Assembly (NCBI GenBank): GCA_009733575.1
Contig: ML769591.1
Coordinates: forward strand, 59,894-123,893
DNA from: Gymnopus androsaceus JB14
Taxonomy: Eukaryota > Basidiomycota > Agaricomycetes > Agaricales > Omphalotaceae
Length of the DNA: 64,000 nucleotides
Reading direction: 5' to 3'
Numbering within the stretch: position 1 is the first letter of the stretch; every line of letters starts with the position of its first letter. Both the position numbers and the translations under genes were made by a program. A model generated the notes under the pieces. It ran no database searches and was not told where the DNA came from. It was given only the letters and a program-made list of their open reading frames with translations. This document shows positions 32,780 to 45,960 of the stretch, piece after piece.

Positions 32780-34389
32780 ATGTCAGACTCAGCGACCCTA
32801 GTCTACCCTAGACCCACAGAGATTCATCCTCCACCGCCATTAGCCAAATATACCTATCCAGGGTTTCCAGTCGAACTTTCCTCTGTATACCCTCCTCCTG
32901 GACCATTATCAAAGCCAAATCTACCTTCCACTCAAAGGAAACCTATATGGCATGCTGATAAACGAATACCATATAGCTTAACGACTCATATCATACCAAC
33001 TGCCTATCTTCGCGAAGATTCAGATGTGGTTCTACCTGACACGCCCGGGAATGTGTCCAAGGAAGAAAGGAAGGGGATTGTACAAAAGGCTGAAGAGAGA
33101 TTAAGGGAAATACGGAGAGGTTATGAAGATAATGGCCGGAATCGCAACATAAAGTCTTATGGTTATGTTTGAACAGATATGCTCGTACGTCCAAGAGTAC
33201 TGGAGGCTTTACTTTGTTCTTTGCGCACGCGAATGGGTTTCATAAAGAGGTTAGGATGATAATTTCTGCTGCCTTTTCTTGTTATCGACGCGATTGGTTT
33301 GCAGGCTTGGGAACCGACACTTTTGTCTCTGCTAGCCTCTCAAGAATCTCAATCGCTGGTTCAAGAGATTTGGGTCTGGGACGTGTTCAATCAGGGTGAT
33401 TCGGCATTGCTGAATAAAGGGAATCTCACTTCCTTGAGTGCGTCTCAATTTCCCGCTTCCAGATTGCTGCAGGTTTCTTAGTGTTTCCAGTACATACAAG
33501 AACAGGTACACGCGACCTGCTTTCTTTCCTAATCTACTTCCTACCGTCATCCTTCACTTCGTCACCATTGCCGGTCCATCTGCCTCAAGTCCCGGAAGCT
33601 GAAGCGCAGAGGAGGATTAGGAACGGATTTTTTGGCCACGGAAGTTTACGACTACCGATATGTTGCTTTGGACATAGTTTTGGCGGTGCCATTTCGTCAG
33701 TAGCGTTTTGAACCTTCAATTTCGCGCCTCCTACTAATTGCTATGTATCCAGGACTCTCGCGGCCATATCACATCCATCCTTATTCACCTCTCTCTGTCT
33801 CATCGATCCTGTTATCACATATCCAAAGCCACAGTTCTACTACAACCTTAACGGTTATCCCTGGGTGCAATATCTCGACGCGCCTCTTGGATTAGTCGAG
33901 AAGAAGCACGCAAAGGATTCATGGAATCTCGCTTCTTTGGTTCTTGGGACCCTCGAGTGCTGGAATTATACATCGAAGCAGCGTTGTATCAGGATCATGA
34001 TGTAGTTCGATTAAAAACACCTCCGATACAAGAGGCTATCACCTTTAATGATGCAGAAACTGGTGCGGCGGAGGCGTGGGTGAGACTGTGGAAGAAGGAG
34101 TTGGATCCGAGGATCAAGTTGAGATGGGTTATGCCTGGACCAGGCAGGGCAGAGTGAGTGTTTTACGCGTTCTACTGTAATTATGATTAAGCAACTTGCA
34201 AGCAACAGGCTAGATCCACGACCAAACGCGACGCAAGAGCGTGTCTGGCTTCGACCAGAGAATTGCAGTAATATACGGATGGAAGGATCTGGACATCTTG
34301 TAGCTCAGGAGAAACCTGAAATGCTTGGAAAGGAGATTGGGAAATTTTTGAAGGATGTTTCGAGGAGTGAAGCTAGCGCTAAGCTTTAA
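32780..34389 (+). pseudogene. Alpha/beta hydrolase with two frame breaks
   Basis: The first exon (MSDSATLVYPRPTEIHPPPP) ends after KSYGYV; to continue into NRYARTSKSTGGFTLFFAHA one T is needed in the run gtttgaac near 33170. Later exons give FFAHANGFHKE (oxyanion loop), the nucleophile elbow GHSFGGAI, LAAISHPSLFTSLCLIDPV, and the lid-like RRASWISREEARKGFMESRF, with the catalytic His in MEGSGHLVAQEKPE. Between FYYNLNG and the RRASWISREEA segment (about 33860) the frame shifts again with no possible intron. The family consists of peroxisomal or cytosolic alpha/beta hydrolases of unclear substrate in fungi. Introns at GAG-gttagg and TTGA-gtgcgt fit well. Confidence 0.7.
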
Positions 34390-34610
34390 TTTAATGAGTA
34401 ATTATGGGCGTCATTATTGCACACATCAACACGTGAATGGTCTATTGTTCAGAATCAAAGCATAATAATTTGTTGTCAACGTCCACCACAACGACCTTTG
34501 GTGGCTCACAAAGATAGAGAACGGACACGGATAGAACAAACAAAATATTGCCGGTCTTTCCTTCTTGCTTTATTCTTCTTGCATCTTTCTTGAATAATTC
34601 TCGGAATTTC

Positions 34611-37498
34611 ATGTCTGCACCTTCTACGCCTCCTCCTCGCACGACCTCACTTTCCTATAATAATGCCTTTGCATCTACGTCCTATTCGACTCCGAGGCCA
34701 AATTCACCTTCTCCGAGCTCAGATTTCTCGATAATTGGAGCGGACGAAGCGGAGACAAACGACCAAGCAGATTACAGCTTTTGGAGCTACAATACCAGCA
34801 CGCCCTATAAAGGGTTTGGCTCGCTTGGACGACGAGCAGCCATATACTCTACACCAACTCTAAATTATTTCGCTTCCTCTGTTCCCTTTCCGTCTTCTTC
34901 CGCGCCACAGGCCGGTACTTCCTCATCGTTGAAATCCCTTTTCCCTCGAATTTGGGACGTGCTGATTTCTTCTCCCACGAAAAATATCATTTCCACTTCA
35001 CGCTCACCAATAACTTCCCAAACATTCACTCCGCTCGACAGCGATATTCACAGGCATTCTATGTTTCCTAGTTATGCACCTCGTTCGCATTCCCCAACCC
35101 CTGTGAATCGCCTTACCAAAGGTAAAGGCAGGGCCAACAGAAACTATTCAGACCAGGGCGAGAGCGTGGACTACTTGCCGGCACGACATTCCATCTCATC
35201 CCAGTATTCATACATCAACTTTTCTGATCTTCCACCATTGGATGGGGAAGAAGGAGAGTTGATCGATGTTGACGACGAGGCTTGCTTCTTGCCCGCTGAT
35301 CACTTTCGCTACGGCGGAACTACCTGGAGAGGCGGAGTCAAGGGCAGCTTTAGCCGGGCTCGAGTCGTCACTGGAATTGACATCTTGTCAATGCTGCCGA
35401 CAGAGGTGGCCCTGCATGTTCTCGAATTCCTTGCTTCTGGATGTTCCTATAACCCTCACGTATGTCCGTCTCGTAATTCCTCGTTTCGGGCTTCTCGAAT
35501 ACCCCCCAACCCTTATCTCCAGGAGACTTTCCTCACTCCGGAACAAAGTCTCCAGAATATCCTCATATGCTCGTTAGTGTCCAAGACATGGCGATCACTT
35601 GCTTTGGATAATTCAGTTTGGAGAACAATGTTCGAGTGCAAATGGGGTAATGGCGAGTCTGGAGGCGGTATTACGAAGGATCCTGCAGCGATACGGAGGT
35701 ACCTCTCCAATCGAACTAAATCCATGACGACAGGGCGAGACAAGCGACTACCTGCTTTGCCGGACGACATCGGCAGCTCTATTCAGAGTTCATCACCTCT
35801 TGAAGTATTGTCTCTCAACTATTTCAAGTTATACCAAGAACGGTTAGAGCTGGATAGACGTTGGGCAGGGACTGCTTTCACGAAGCGTGTATCTGCGGCT
35901 TCAGCGTACTCCCCTTCGAGTTCCAATCTCAATCTTAGTCCCCCTGCGTCGCGTTCTTCATCTCTGACGCCAATGTACGCAGCAGAGTACGCCCCGTCGT
36001 CCACTATGACATCTTCACGGTCATCGCTCTCTGCTTCGACAATGATGGGTACTTTGGAATCGAGACGTTCTCAGCCGATGCCCGACTTGCCTTCCTATGC
36101 TGAGTGAGCATTGGGATAAATGGGAACCGGACGTGATGAAGCTCAGTGGCCATAGTGATAGGTTTGTGACATTTATTTTTCTGGTAACCATTCTGACTTA
36201 TAGATTATATTTTTAGTGTCTATTGCATTGAGCTCCCATCGTCGACTACCTATGCTGCAGATAAATTCTTCGTCACTGGTTCCCGAGATCGCACGATTAA
36301 AATGTGGAGTGCAAAGACTGGAAAGTGTATTGGGACTTTTGGACAGAGAAAAACGCAGTACAGCGGTAGCGGTTCAAGAGAGCCAGGATGCAGAAGGCGG
36401 TCGATGGACACGAGGGAGTGTTCTTTGCTTGAAATTTATCTGGAATGAAGGGGTGGATGACAGTGTCGAACAAGATGACGGAGAGCAATTGGATGTAGAG
36501 ATGAAGGAGAGGATGTCGTGGTTAGGAAAGGGATAATGTTTTCGGGATCCAGCGATCGTACGAATATGTGTATGGGTCGTGCGTATGACGGTGTCGAACC
36601 AAGGCCAATACAAGGTCGACGCTCGTGTTCGTACCGTTCTTCGCGGTCATACTGGAGGCGTTCTTGATCTTCGGGTCGATGATAATTGGATAGTAAGCTG
36701 GTAGAGTTTCCTTCTACCTTTTATTTGGTTGCTGTTCAAATACTAACGCGGCTGTCTTTGCTTTTAAAGTTCTAAGGATACCACCATCCGAGTCTGGAAC
36801 CGAAAGACGTTAATGCCGCATCGGACCCTCCGGGGACACGAAGGCCCAGTCAATGCGGTAGGAATGGAGGATGGCAGAGTCGTAAGCGCCAGTGGGGATG
36901 GAAAGATGATCCTGTGGGATGCCAGTAGTGGTGAAAGACTGCGAACATTCGAAGGTCATGACCGAGGTCTAGCCTGCATCGAATATAGTGTGAGTAGCAT
37001 TATACCTCAACCCTATCTTCTCGTGTTAAATTCTTCATCCAGAACGGGCTCATCATCTCTGGTTCCAACGACTGGAAGATCAAGATCTGGTCTGCCTACA
37101 CTGGCAAATGTTTGCGAACGCTGCAAGGGACACGAAGCGCTCGTTCGAGCCTTGGCTTTTGATCCTGCTAGTGGACTCCTCGTCAGCTCGAGCTACGACA
37201 AGAGTGTGCGAGTATGGGATATCAAGGATGTTTTGAATCGGAATGGTGGTGAGAATACTACGAGGACACCTGAGATGGAGAGCAAGAGTTTGTTGAGGGT
37301 CTTTAGGAACGCTCATACAAGCCATATCTTTGATGTCAAGTTTGACGTTGGAAGGATCGTCAGGTACGTTGATGATTGCGGCTTTTTGAAGGCGTTTGTT
37401 CGTCTAATGAATCACTGTCTCGCAGTACGTCTCACGACCAAAAGATTGTCGTCGCCGATTTTTCTTCCGGGTTGGAGAACGGCCACCTCTTCCTTTGA
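34611..37498 (+). pseudogene. F-box/WD40-repeat protein with several frame breaks
   Basis: A Ser/Pro/Thr-rich N-terminus of about 270 residues is followed by an F-box (DILSMLPTEVALHVLEFLAS ... LICSLVSKTWRSLALDNSVW) and at least six WD40 repeats: FFVTGSRDRTIKMW, MFSGSSDRTI-CVW, TTIRVWNRKTLMPH, RVVSASGDGKMILWD, GLIISGSNDWKIKIW and LVSSSYDKSVRVWD, ending GLENGHLFL (stop 37496-37498). The order resembles Cdc4/Met30-type SCF substrate receptors. Frame changes with no adequate intron occur near 36105 (PSYAE to SEHWDKWEPDV), near 36413 (before SVLCLKF), near 36530 and near 36560 (extra A in cgaatatg). From 36600 on, frames and introns are clean. An ATG at 34548 is also in frame. Confidence 0.72.
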
Positions 37499-38489
37499 TC
37501 TCTCCTATTGGCTGATGTTCCTGACCCTGTGGAGTCGGAGTGCTTTCCTTTTCCTTTTTTTTTTGTTTAAGTAAACCCCCCTTTATTCGGCTTGTGCAAT
37601 GTGCTCCTCGGTATACTTTCTTCTCCGTTAATTCTTGACTTCAGAATTTGAACAGTTGCAAATGGTTCTTTCGGTTGTACTCGGATTGTGTATATATGTA
37701 CTCTTAGCCCCATGTACCTAGTTTTTTACTTCTTCTTTCCCTTTGTATGTACTTTGTCAAAAGGAAACCTTGTGTATATTTGCCTTCATTCAATTGTATT
37801 TCCCAGTATAAGATAATTGCGCCCAGTATAGGATGATTGCGCGCGCTTGGACGTGGTGAAACCAACGTCGATTCCTCCCACGACCTCCGCCTTTGCCTTC
37901 ATACGCGTGTCAGTGAGTCATACATGGCCATCCATCCCCGTATCCATTCTCAACTTTTCGGTGTCTCTTAATCTCCGAGACTCTTGTGGAGGTCCTGGTA
38001 CAGGCGTAACTTTCCTTTACCCAAGTTATTCAGCAACCGGGGTTCGGGCTTCATGGCTTCTCAAGCAAGTGGTCAAGCTCGATTTTTCAATATCATTAAC
38101 TAACATTTGGCATCCGAGACGCGCCCGAACTGTAAACACTTTGAGCGCGTCCCGTAAACGCCGGAAAAAAAACGCATTTAGCCTGTTAGAACCTTGGGTT
38201 CCGACTCGGAGTGAACCTACTCTCCAAAGGCAGTGTGAAAGATACCCGGATTAGCTGGGCATATTGCTCTCTAGTGGAACATCAACCGAGTGACCGAGAG
38301 TCGATACTGTGGCAGTATCGAACACAGCGCTTCTTGAATCTTGATACAGAAGCAGTAGGTGATTTGACTTGACAGTTCTGTTACTATATGAATTGAACTC
38401 ATGTCTTACTTTAGATCGTGTTCCTCTGTAGCGGTTATATATTGATACCAGCTTTGGCAGCAACGAATCTCTTCTTCACTCTTCTTCTC
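37499..38489. other. Gene-free stretch
   Basis: Contains T-rich 3' flank (tttttttttgtttaagtaaa near 37560), a short direct repeat gcccagtata(a/g)gatgattgcg at about 37822-37850, and no supported gene. The open frame 37847-38254 is not protein-like in composition. Confidence 0.45.
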
Positions 38490-39996
38490 ATGTCCTCCTA
38501 CAAACCAAAGGCTCTTTCCTACCCTGACGCTATCCGAGTATTCAACGATGATGATGTCCTTGCAGGCTTGAAAGAGGCTTGCCAGAAACTATCCGAATCG
38601 GGAAATGCACTGCTGAAAACCTTCGAATCCATATCTAACCAGCTTCACACTTTCGACATACAGTCTGTGGCTACTATCGAGCCTCTCACTCCGAGATGGG
38701 CTGTATATCAAAAGGTTTGAAGCACGTTGAATTTCGGTGCATGAAGCTGATGCATACGACAGGACTTTTCAGAAATTGTCAGGCAGCACAAAGCAAATGC
38801 AGCAATCATATCCGGGCGTTTGAAAAGTGAGTGATAGTCGGTTTGATGCAAACACAATCGCTGACGGTCTTCTTAGTGTTCTGTACGGTCATTCTACCGT
38901 TGACTCTACAAAATTCCGAATCCCGGTGCTATCGGGAAATAGCACAGATTCTCCAGTCGTTCATGAATGTTCGTTGGCTCAGGAATATAACATTTCTCGG
39001 CTCCAGGACTAATACAGCTTTCAGATCTCATCCGACACCATGTCAAATACGCGCAAGCTCGTTGAAACGCAGCTCAAGCTCAACAACGACCTTACTTCTT
39101 TCCATACCGAGTTTGTGAAGATTGCACATCTTAAGGCAGACGAGCAAAAGGAATTGGAAGATCTTGACCCTCAGTTTTCTCAACTTGAGAAGACGATTCG
39201 CCAGTGCGTATCGCAGAATCTCATACTCTCTTACATATATGCTAACGCTATGTGTTCTAGGATCTATCTTGTTGTAAGTTTGGGCTTTACGATAGGAATG
39301 CTTTCCACTAAACAGATCCTAGAACGGGCAGATGACGGAGCCCGATGTAACACTACTTGCATTCTCGGCTCTTCGAATGTCCTCTCCAAGGCGGACAAAG
39401 TTGTCACATAGACAACTGGTAAGATACTCCTCGCTACTTGATTCCCGGGCTGAAGCTCACTACTACCCTCAGATGCTGCCTGGTCCTGCGCTAAGCGAAA
39501 TGAACAGACTATACGAGGATCTTGAACGTAGGTTTCTGGTTTAAATGTTGAAGGCTTCACTGACAGTTCAGTATTTTAGAAACTCAGAACGAGATAGCTC
39601 ATGTTCTATACAACTCTCAAGTCTGTCATCGTCAAACTGATATTACAACCATGACTCGAATTGCCATTTCGACCCTTGTAAAAGAGGAAAGCCTCACCAC
39701 TGAACCGATTCTCACTTTCTTCGTGTCGATATGGGCGAGATTACAAGCGGACTGCCTGGATATCCTTCGTTGGTTGCAGGATGAAAGGGAACCCTCGGTA
39801 TGTCAGCAATCTCGAGTGAAACGCTCGATACTTACCGTCTTTACACGTCCAGTGTACACCCTTCTGCATCAAAGCATACGTTGACTCTGGGCATACGTTG
39901 TACCTATCGGTGGCAGATGCATTGGATGTCTACTTCTCTGAAGAAATTTCCCCTCTCGCAAAGGCATCTATGACCCAGAAATTGGAACGAACATGA
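38490..39996 (+). CDS. Hypothetical helical protein
   Basis: Exons joined by short GT-AG introns read SSYKPKALSYPDAIRVFNDD, ACQKLSESGNALLKTFESIS, DFSEIVRQHKANAAIISGRL, then KLVETQLKLNNDLTSFHTEF and LKADEQKELEDLDPQFSQLE, MTEPDVTLLAFSALRMSSPR, MLPGPALSEMNRLYEDLE, TQNEIAHVLYNSQVCHRQTD, ILTFFVSIWARLQADCLDIL and a last exon ending MTQKLERT (stop 39994-39996). Composition is strongly alpha-helical with likely coiled coils. I do not recognise the family. No frame break was needed for the exons I could join, although the exon near 38880-38960 can be read in two frames. It lies upstream of the dehalogenase gene on the same strand. Confidence 0.55.
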
Positions 39997-40449
39997 TGCT
40001 CTTACCGCAGTACCTGATACAATGACCCGCTTTCAAACATTGTGATACCCCACGATTGGACACGACGTGTTATCCTACTCTAATGTACTTATGGAGATGC
40101 GTTGAGATTCTCTTTTTCATCTTTGATTCACGACCGCTGTGACAATATGTATCATCTAGTATCATCTAGTTTAATAGCCATTAATCGCTTGGTAACGAGT
40201 TGTAGTCACGAGTGTTTCCGGCTTTCGTGTCCTTGCGAGCTTCTCTCAGGGCCTCTCCGCAACACTTTCTTCTTGCACTCAGAACTTAGAAGTACTCCAA
40301 GTAACGTTCGGTGCCAATACAATTGATATATCGCGATGGCTTCGGGATAAAGAGGCGCCCATCTGGTCCTAATCGAGTTGGAGTGAGTCATACCAAAGCT
40401 CTGCTTTGAATCTTCGACCAATCCAATCCTCGACGGGACGTGCAACAGC
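39997..40449. other. Intergenic, nothing recognised
   Basis: Contains the tandem duplication tatcatctag at about 40150-40170 and the upstream region of the dehalogenase gene. No coding signal. Confidence 0.4.
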
Positions 40450-41433
40450 ATGAGTGCAAAACCAGTCAATAGGGCTCTCATCTTTGATTTAATGGGTACC
40501 TGTACCAATTGGAAAGTCTCCATTGTAGCTGCGCTTAAAAAGCAATGCTCCAGTACACCATTTACACTGCCAAATTTACAATCAGACGAAGATTTGGCAC
40601 GCTTGGCGTCTGACTGGAGGACTGGATTTTTTCATGAAATACATCAACGATTCGAAAACGGAGAAGCTCAGGAAGACATTGATTTCACTCATCGCAGAGT
40701 ATTGGATCAGCTACTGGCCCGTAAAGAGACTTTGGTGACGATGGATGTTTGGGGAGATGAAATTAGGACTGAGCTGGTGAAGAGCTGGCATCATCAAGAT
40801 GGTAAGGCTATGAGTCTCTCTTTACAATCTGACCTGCATGTGGACATATCACAGCCTGGCCAGATGCCATCGAGGGGTTGGAGAGACTCAAGAAGTCATA
40901 TTTTGTGTCAGTTCGTGATAAACTCGGGATTGTCCACTTGCTGACTCCGTTTCAGCGTCGTCCTGGCCAATGGAACCACGCGTCTACAACTAGATCTGGT
41001 ACAATCGTCACAACTTCCTTTTCACTCCCTCTTCTCTTCCCAGCTTCTAGGTCTTACCAAGGTGTGCCTTCGATTCCTCTGCTATTTTCTGAATGTCCTC
41101 TGACCATGCAAAAGCCAGACCCTAGGATTTATCAGAAAGCACTGGAACTTCTCAAATTCGAGCCTGAACAATGTATAATGGTCGCTGCTCACGCATATGA
41201 TCTGCGTGCTGCCGCCAAAATGTTGCCTAGTACATCTTTTCATCTAATTCGGCGTTACTCATACATCTATTCATAGAGGGATTAAGACTGCGTATATTCA
41301 CCGTACTACTGAAGATCCACACGAAGACATGGATCAAGTCCGCCGTGAGTGTGATATGTTCATATCTGGAACGGATGGAAGCAAGGCTTGTGGATTGAAT
41401 GCTCTGGCGGATACGTTGTGTGCTTGGAATTAG
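40450..41433 (+). CDS. HAD-superfamily haloacid dehalogenase type II
   Basis: ATG at 40450 gives VNRALIFDLMGTCTNW (HAD motif I; the Asp after IF is the nucleophile). A gtaagg intron (40802-40854) joins to AWPDAIEGLERLKKSYFV, then an intron to VVLANGTTRLQLDLVQSSQL (motif II, here N-G-T), then LLGLTK, an intron, PDPRIYQKALELLKFEPEQC (motif III Lys just before) and VAAHAYDLRAAAK (motif IV). A further intron leads to GIKTAYIHRTTEDP and the end GLNALADTLCAWN. The order is that of type II L-2-haloacid dehalogenases, which hydrolyse carbon-halogen bonds; many fungal members have unknown substrates. It reads in frame throughout. It converges on the Zn2Cys6 regulator 170 bp away, and 3' pieces of the same gene recur at 50.3 and 54.2 kb. 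Confidence 0.85.
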
Positions 41434-41606
41434 ACTGAGCTTTTGAAATTCTTTGGAACCAAATTGTACAACAGTCAAAATGCGCTCGTTCCCAAGAAAG
41501 CTGGTTCCATAGTATGGCAATAATAGTGACGCACATACAGTATCAACAGTACAGAGGAGAATCCAGAAGGACAGTAAGGCTATAATGTACTAGAGTTGAT
41601 TGGTTA

Positions 41607-44590
41607 CTAAAAGATACGGTCTTGATTTGTCTGCGAAAGCAAGTCGTCAACCAAAGTCATGAAAGAATCCCAGTCTTCTTGACTATTTCCAGAAGTGAGT
41701 GATATGTTGGCAGAAAAGGTGGTAACATACTCGTAGTCTGATAGTCCTGCGTTGCCTACCTTGTCGCCCGATGACAGTCCCATATAGGGACCTTTAAAAG
41801 GTCTGATTGAAGGCGATGTAATTGGAGGTATTTCAAAGGAAAGCTCAGAAGGCATGGCGAATGGCGCTGAATTCCTATTATCAGAAGGCGAGGATTCCTG
41901 TAGTTCGTCGTCTCTGGTACGCTTCAAGAGATTTTGTCGAGAAAGCGACGGGATTCGACCAACAGACATAATTGATTGGAGTACATCTCTACAGAAACGC
42001 ATCAATCTGGTTTTGAATCTCAGATAAATGGTGAGGAGTCCTCACCGAAGACGGCCGGGGTTTTCAAACCTGGAGAAGGAGTCAGAAAAATCATCATCTA
42101 CATCGTATAGCCATTGAATACCTTTTCTCGTACAAGCTCATGACGTTCATGCATGCATGGACCTGAGCTAAATCATTTCCAGGGTCCAAAGCAGAATTCA
42201 TCCATGTTTGTTTCCAGATATTAGTAAGGAGTAATACGGCGCTCAGAAAGGCTACGGGCTATGACAAAGTCAGGCAATGGGCTAAGAATGAATGGGATTA
42301 GGCTTACTATCATCCGTGGAATCATGATGAAGTCCGGGCGCTGATGATATACCAAGAGAATGTGAATGAAATTCCGCGCCGAATTCGTACAAATGGCCAG
42401 AGAAGAAAAGCTCAGTGAAGATACTGGTCCTGGGCGAACCCAGCGGGCATGAAATCGCATTTGAAAGAACAGCAGCCATGTTTGCAGCATCGCCGACTGT
42501 CGAAAAAAAACTGTATTCGGGTTGTGCGGATCCCAACGTACTGAAAAAAAGCCATCAGGCAAAAGGAATATGAAAGATTGATTTTACTTACAGTGTCCAG
42601 GCATAGAATCTATCCATTCATTAGTTGCCACACTCGTTGTCATAAAAAGTTTCTCAAGAAGTTCCGGTGAGGACTCGGCCAAACCTGAAAGTTCCGGCCT
42701 TTGTATAGAAGGCTACAGAGAATGACTAGATGCTTCAAGAGTAAGGTCAAGAGGGGCGCACAATATAAATCCTAGTTCGACCAGCAATCTGCTGAAGCCG
42801 AAGGAAATGATTCCAGTAAGCAACATAAGATGCTTGTCCAGGTGGTTGCATGAAGGAAAGTCCAATGTCGGACTCAATCCAGTATTCATCATCACATTCT
42901 ATAGGAAGATCTAGATCATAGCTGTAGGATTAAGAATAAAGCTGAGTCTAGCTGTAAGATGCTGTGAAAATGAAGTTACAAACTCATCCTCAGTGGTCAC
43001 TCTGGGTCGACCCGTAACTCCAATTTTGAAACCATCCAAAGCGACCAGGACCCAGTATGCACGCTTCCACAGTTCTTGTTCAACCCTCTCTTGATGAGTT
43101 TTCCCTGGCGGTTGTTTTCTGTGTGCCCCAACCTCCCGTGCAAACATTATACCCATGCCAATAAGGGAGGAGCTCATGTCACTGAGAGGAGTCGGTTTTA
43201 GGAACAAGGAAGAAAGCTAAGATTCAAAAAATCAGCATCTACAAGGAAGTATTCAATAGTTCTAGGTACCGACCACATAGAGTTGGATTTCAAACAAAGA
43301 TACAGGTTGGATAAGTTTATTTCTAACTAGGCGAATCTGCTGGAAGTATTTCCACCCCGCAGAGCGTTCTGACTGACTTCCATCGTGCAGAGTGCGAGGA
43401 TCTCTGCAGTGCTGCGATCCTAAGGAACAAACTGCTAGGAGAGTTGCAGCAAACATCGGATTGCTTCGATGCAGTTTCTCCTCGAACACTTGTTGCTTGA
43501 ATATTGGACCATTAAGAAGAGGAAATAATATGTTTATGTTGGAGAAAAATAGAGAAACGAGCTGTTGCATAAGGTCACCTGAGGAATAGTTCAGTAATTA
43601 TTGTCTGTGGTGGAGGAAAGCATGCACCTTCAGGGAAAACGTATTCTGGGTCTTCGGGCTCATAGACCTTATGCCACTGCGAAAACGTGATTAACCAGAG
43701 GCGGAGAAGATACTTCAGCCACCAACTCACAGGAGACCGGGTCCAAAATTCCGTTCTTTGTTGCTGACTGGACATAACACGACTTTCGGACCCATTCAAC
43801 TCGTCCCCAATGTTGAGCGCAGTTCGTAAGAGCGTTTGACTTGCGTGAGTGGCATTTTGTCGACAAAAGCTCCCTACACCAATATCTTCGATACGACTTG
43901 GAAGGGCGTCCACCACATCAGCACTCTCATCTTCTTCAGCATCATTGGATCCTTGGTTTGATTCCAGGGTAGTACTACTAGATGGAACTGGAATTGAGGA
44001 ATGGCAAGTGGGCACTGCCGAAGGAAGAAGCTGGTTTAGTTTAGTTTCGAGGGTGCGCACATACTTTGAAATGTCAACTAGCATGTTTCTGATAGCTTGA
44101 AAATCTTCCGGAATTGGAAAACTCAGAGGAGCAGCAAGGATTTTGTAGACGAGCGTTTTGGCGTCGGGAGGCTGCTTTTGCTTAGAACTGGATATAATCG
44201 ATAAGCAAGCAATAATTGGGGCCTCTCGACTGACCCTGCTTTAGGTCCGCGTTTCTGCAGCACGAAGTAAGAATTAGATATTGCACGGCATGTAATCCAC
44301 TAGTATCACGTACTTGATTCTGCAGTAAATGTTTACACTCAACCTTCGAGGCCAAACAATTCGAGCATACACCGTCTGGCATTGCATCACTATCACCTGT
44401 ATACACTCTAATTAGATGCTGCAAAGCAGCCTGTGGACTGACTCTCACATTTAACTGTCGTAGAATCATTAGTACTACTTAATCATTGGTTTCATCAGGC
44501 AGTATTACCTTTCTTACGATGACATTCATCGCAAGCCTTAGAGGCTCTTCGCTTCGCAAGTGGAGCGCCCCGACCTTTATCTTCTGGCAT
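41607..44590 (-). CDS. Zn2Cys6 transcription factor, copy A
   Basis: ATG at 44590. The first exon ends KRRASKACDECHRKK; after introns the cluster continues VKC-DSDAMPDGVCSNCLASK-VEC, giving a C-x2-C-x6-C-x9-C-x2-C-x6-C zinc binuclear cluster. A leucine-rich linker follows (MLVDISKYVRTLETKLNQLL), an acidic Ser-rich segment, then the fungal-specific transcription factor domain: WHKVYEPEDPEYVFPE, LMQQLVSLFFSNINILFPLL, PMFAATLLAVCSLGS, SSSLIGMGIMFAREVGAHRK, QELWKRAYWVLVALDGFKIG. The C-terminus is Ser-rich and ends LLSQTNQDRIF (stop 41607-41609). It is a nuclear DNA-binding regulator, usually of catabolic or secondary metabolism. Its convergent position suggests, but does not prove, control of the dehalogenase. 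This is the only one of three copies whose ATG is in frame with the zinc cluster. Confidence 0.85.
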
Positions 44591-45960
44591 GCTTGTTCAA
44601 CGTTGCTGCGGAGAGAAACGAGAGAGAAAAGAACTTTGGCGCCTAACAGATAAACTGGCGTCTATTTACTGTAAGCGCTTTCCGCCGTCGATCGGCGATC
44701 GAATCATGATTCATCGTTCCATCCTCGGTGTCGAAGCTGAAACAACATTCCCGTTCATGTCACTGGCAATCCGTCCCTCTTATTACCCATGATTCTCGAC
44801 CCTGCGTCTACATAGGGACGCTTATTCCCGTTTCGTACCCAGCTGTACAGGGATGCAGCGCAAAATCAAAACACTTTGGTGTGACACGACTACGTCTGCA
44901 TCTGGGTCTTTCGAAATTGCCTCTCACGAACAGGAACGGTCGAAATCCGTACTATCATTTGACCGACTTGCTGCCTTGGCCGCAGCAGCAGCAGCAGCTA
45001 CCAATTGAAGTTTCTGTTTCGTGCCATCTTGAATTCTACCGCTGGATGTGCTATTGGGACTTCAGAGAATTAGAAATCAGGAAGATGATAATCTGTATAC
45101 CTCAACTTCCAATTTCAAGTTCTCTCAACAGGTATACTCAAATGAGTCTGCATCTGACAATCCATTCTACGCAGCTATGAAAATTCTGCATCCAAACCAT
45201 ATTATCCAGAGTTATGGATGAACTTGACTGTTTAAAAATGCTTACTTTGTAACTTGTACTTTACTTGCTCCGACTTGAGACCGCGGTATATCGCTTCCGA
45301 TCGAATGGATTATGTCGGTACTACTGTAGTAATGGAAGATCTCCGGCAAGTAGTGTTTTGCAATGCCTAGGGTACTTAACCGGGTTTACGATATCTGCTA
45401 GGTATTGTCAGCCTGTTTGGTACCGAGGAATCTCTGCCTCTTGTGTTATATTCTTTAGCTTTGTTCGCAGGCGTCCGAGCAACTCGCGAGCAAAGGCTGC
45501 GACTAATCATTGACTTATCATTGAATCTCCAAGTTTTCAGCGTCACTGCTACTAAGTACACTAGCTTCAGTAGTCAATAAGATGTAAGCAGTAATCCATA
45601 TACTTCCATGGTATCTGACCGCCCGGGTTAAATAGTATCTCGCAATTTATACTGCGCATTACATCCCAGTCAAGATCCATGGCATCATGACGCTCATTCA
45701 AAGTGGCAGACCCGCCCCCTCTAAGTTCATCTATTGCATCACAAACCCTCACAGGCAGAGGCTTGGTTATTTCTTGCTGACAATTGAATGAAGAGAATGA
45801 TCTAGTTCGCCTGAGCCGTGTATGTTGTTTTTTCTGGGAGCAACATTCTGCAATGTGATAGTGGGGTTGACTCGGTTGGCTCGAGCAATCAAGGATGCCA
45901 GATTTAAGAGGTGCAAGGGAGCTCTGCCTTGGTTTGTCCTCTTCTATGAATTATATTTTG
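44591..45960. other. Gene-free stretch
   Basis: The first 100 bp are the duplicated 5' flank shared with the other two regulator copies (ggcgtctatttactg at about 44648, 54107 and 57551). A gcagcagcagcagcagc run lies near 44981-44997. I see no supported gene. Confidence 0.5.

Noticed and set aside
37847..38254. Open frame of 135 codons
   Set aside because: No recognisable motif, atypical composition, no neighbouring exon that would extend it.
44728..45180. Open frame with a Gln run
   Set aside because: The Gln run comes from a gcagcagcag microsatellite; nothing else supports a gene.
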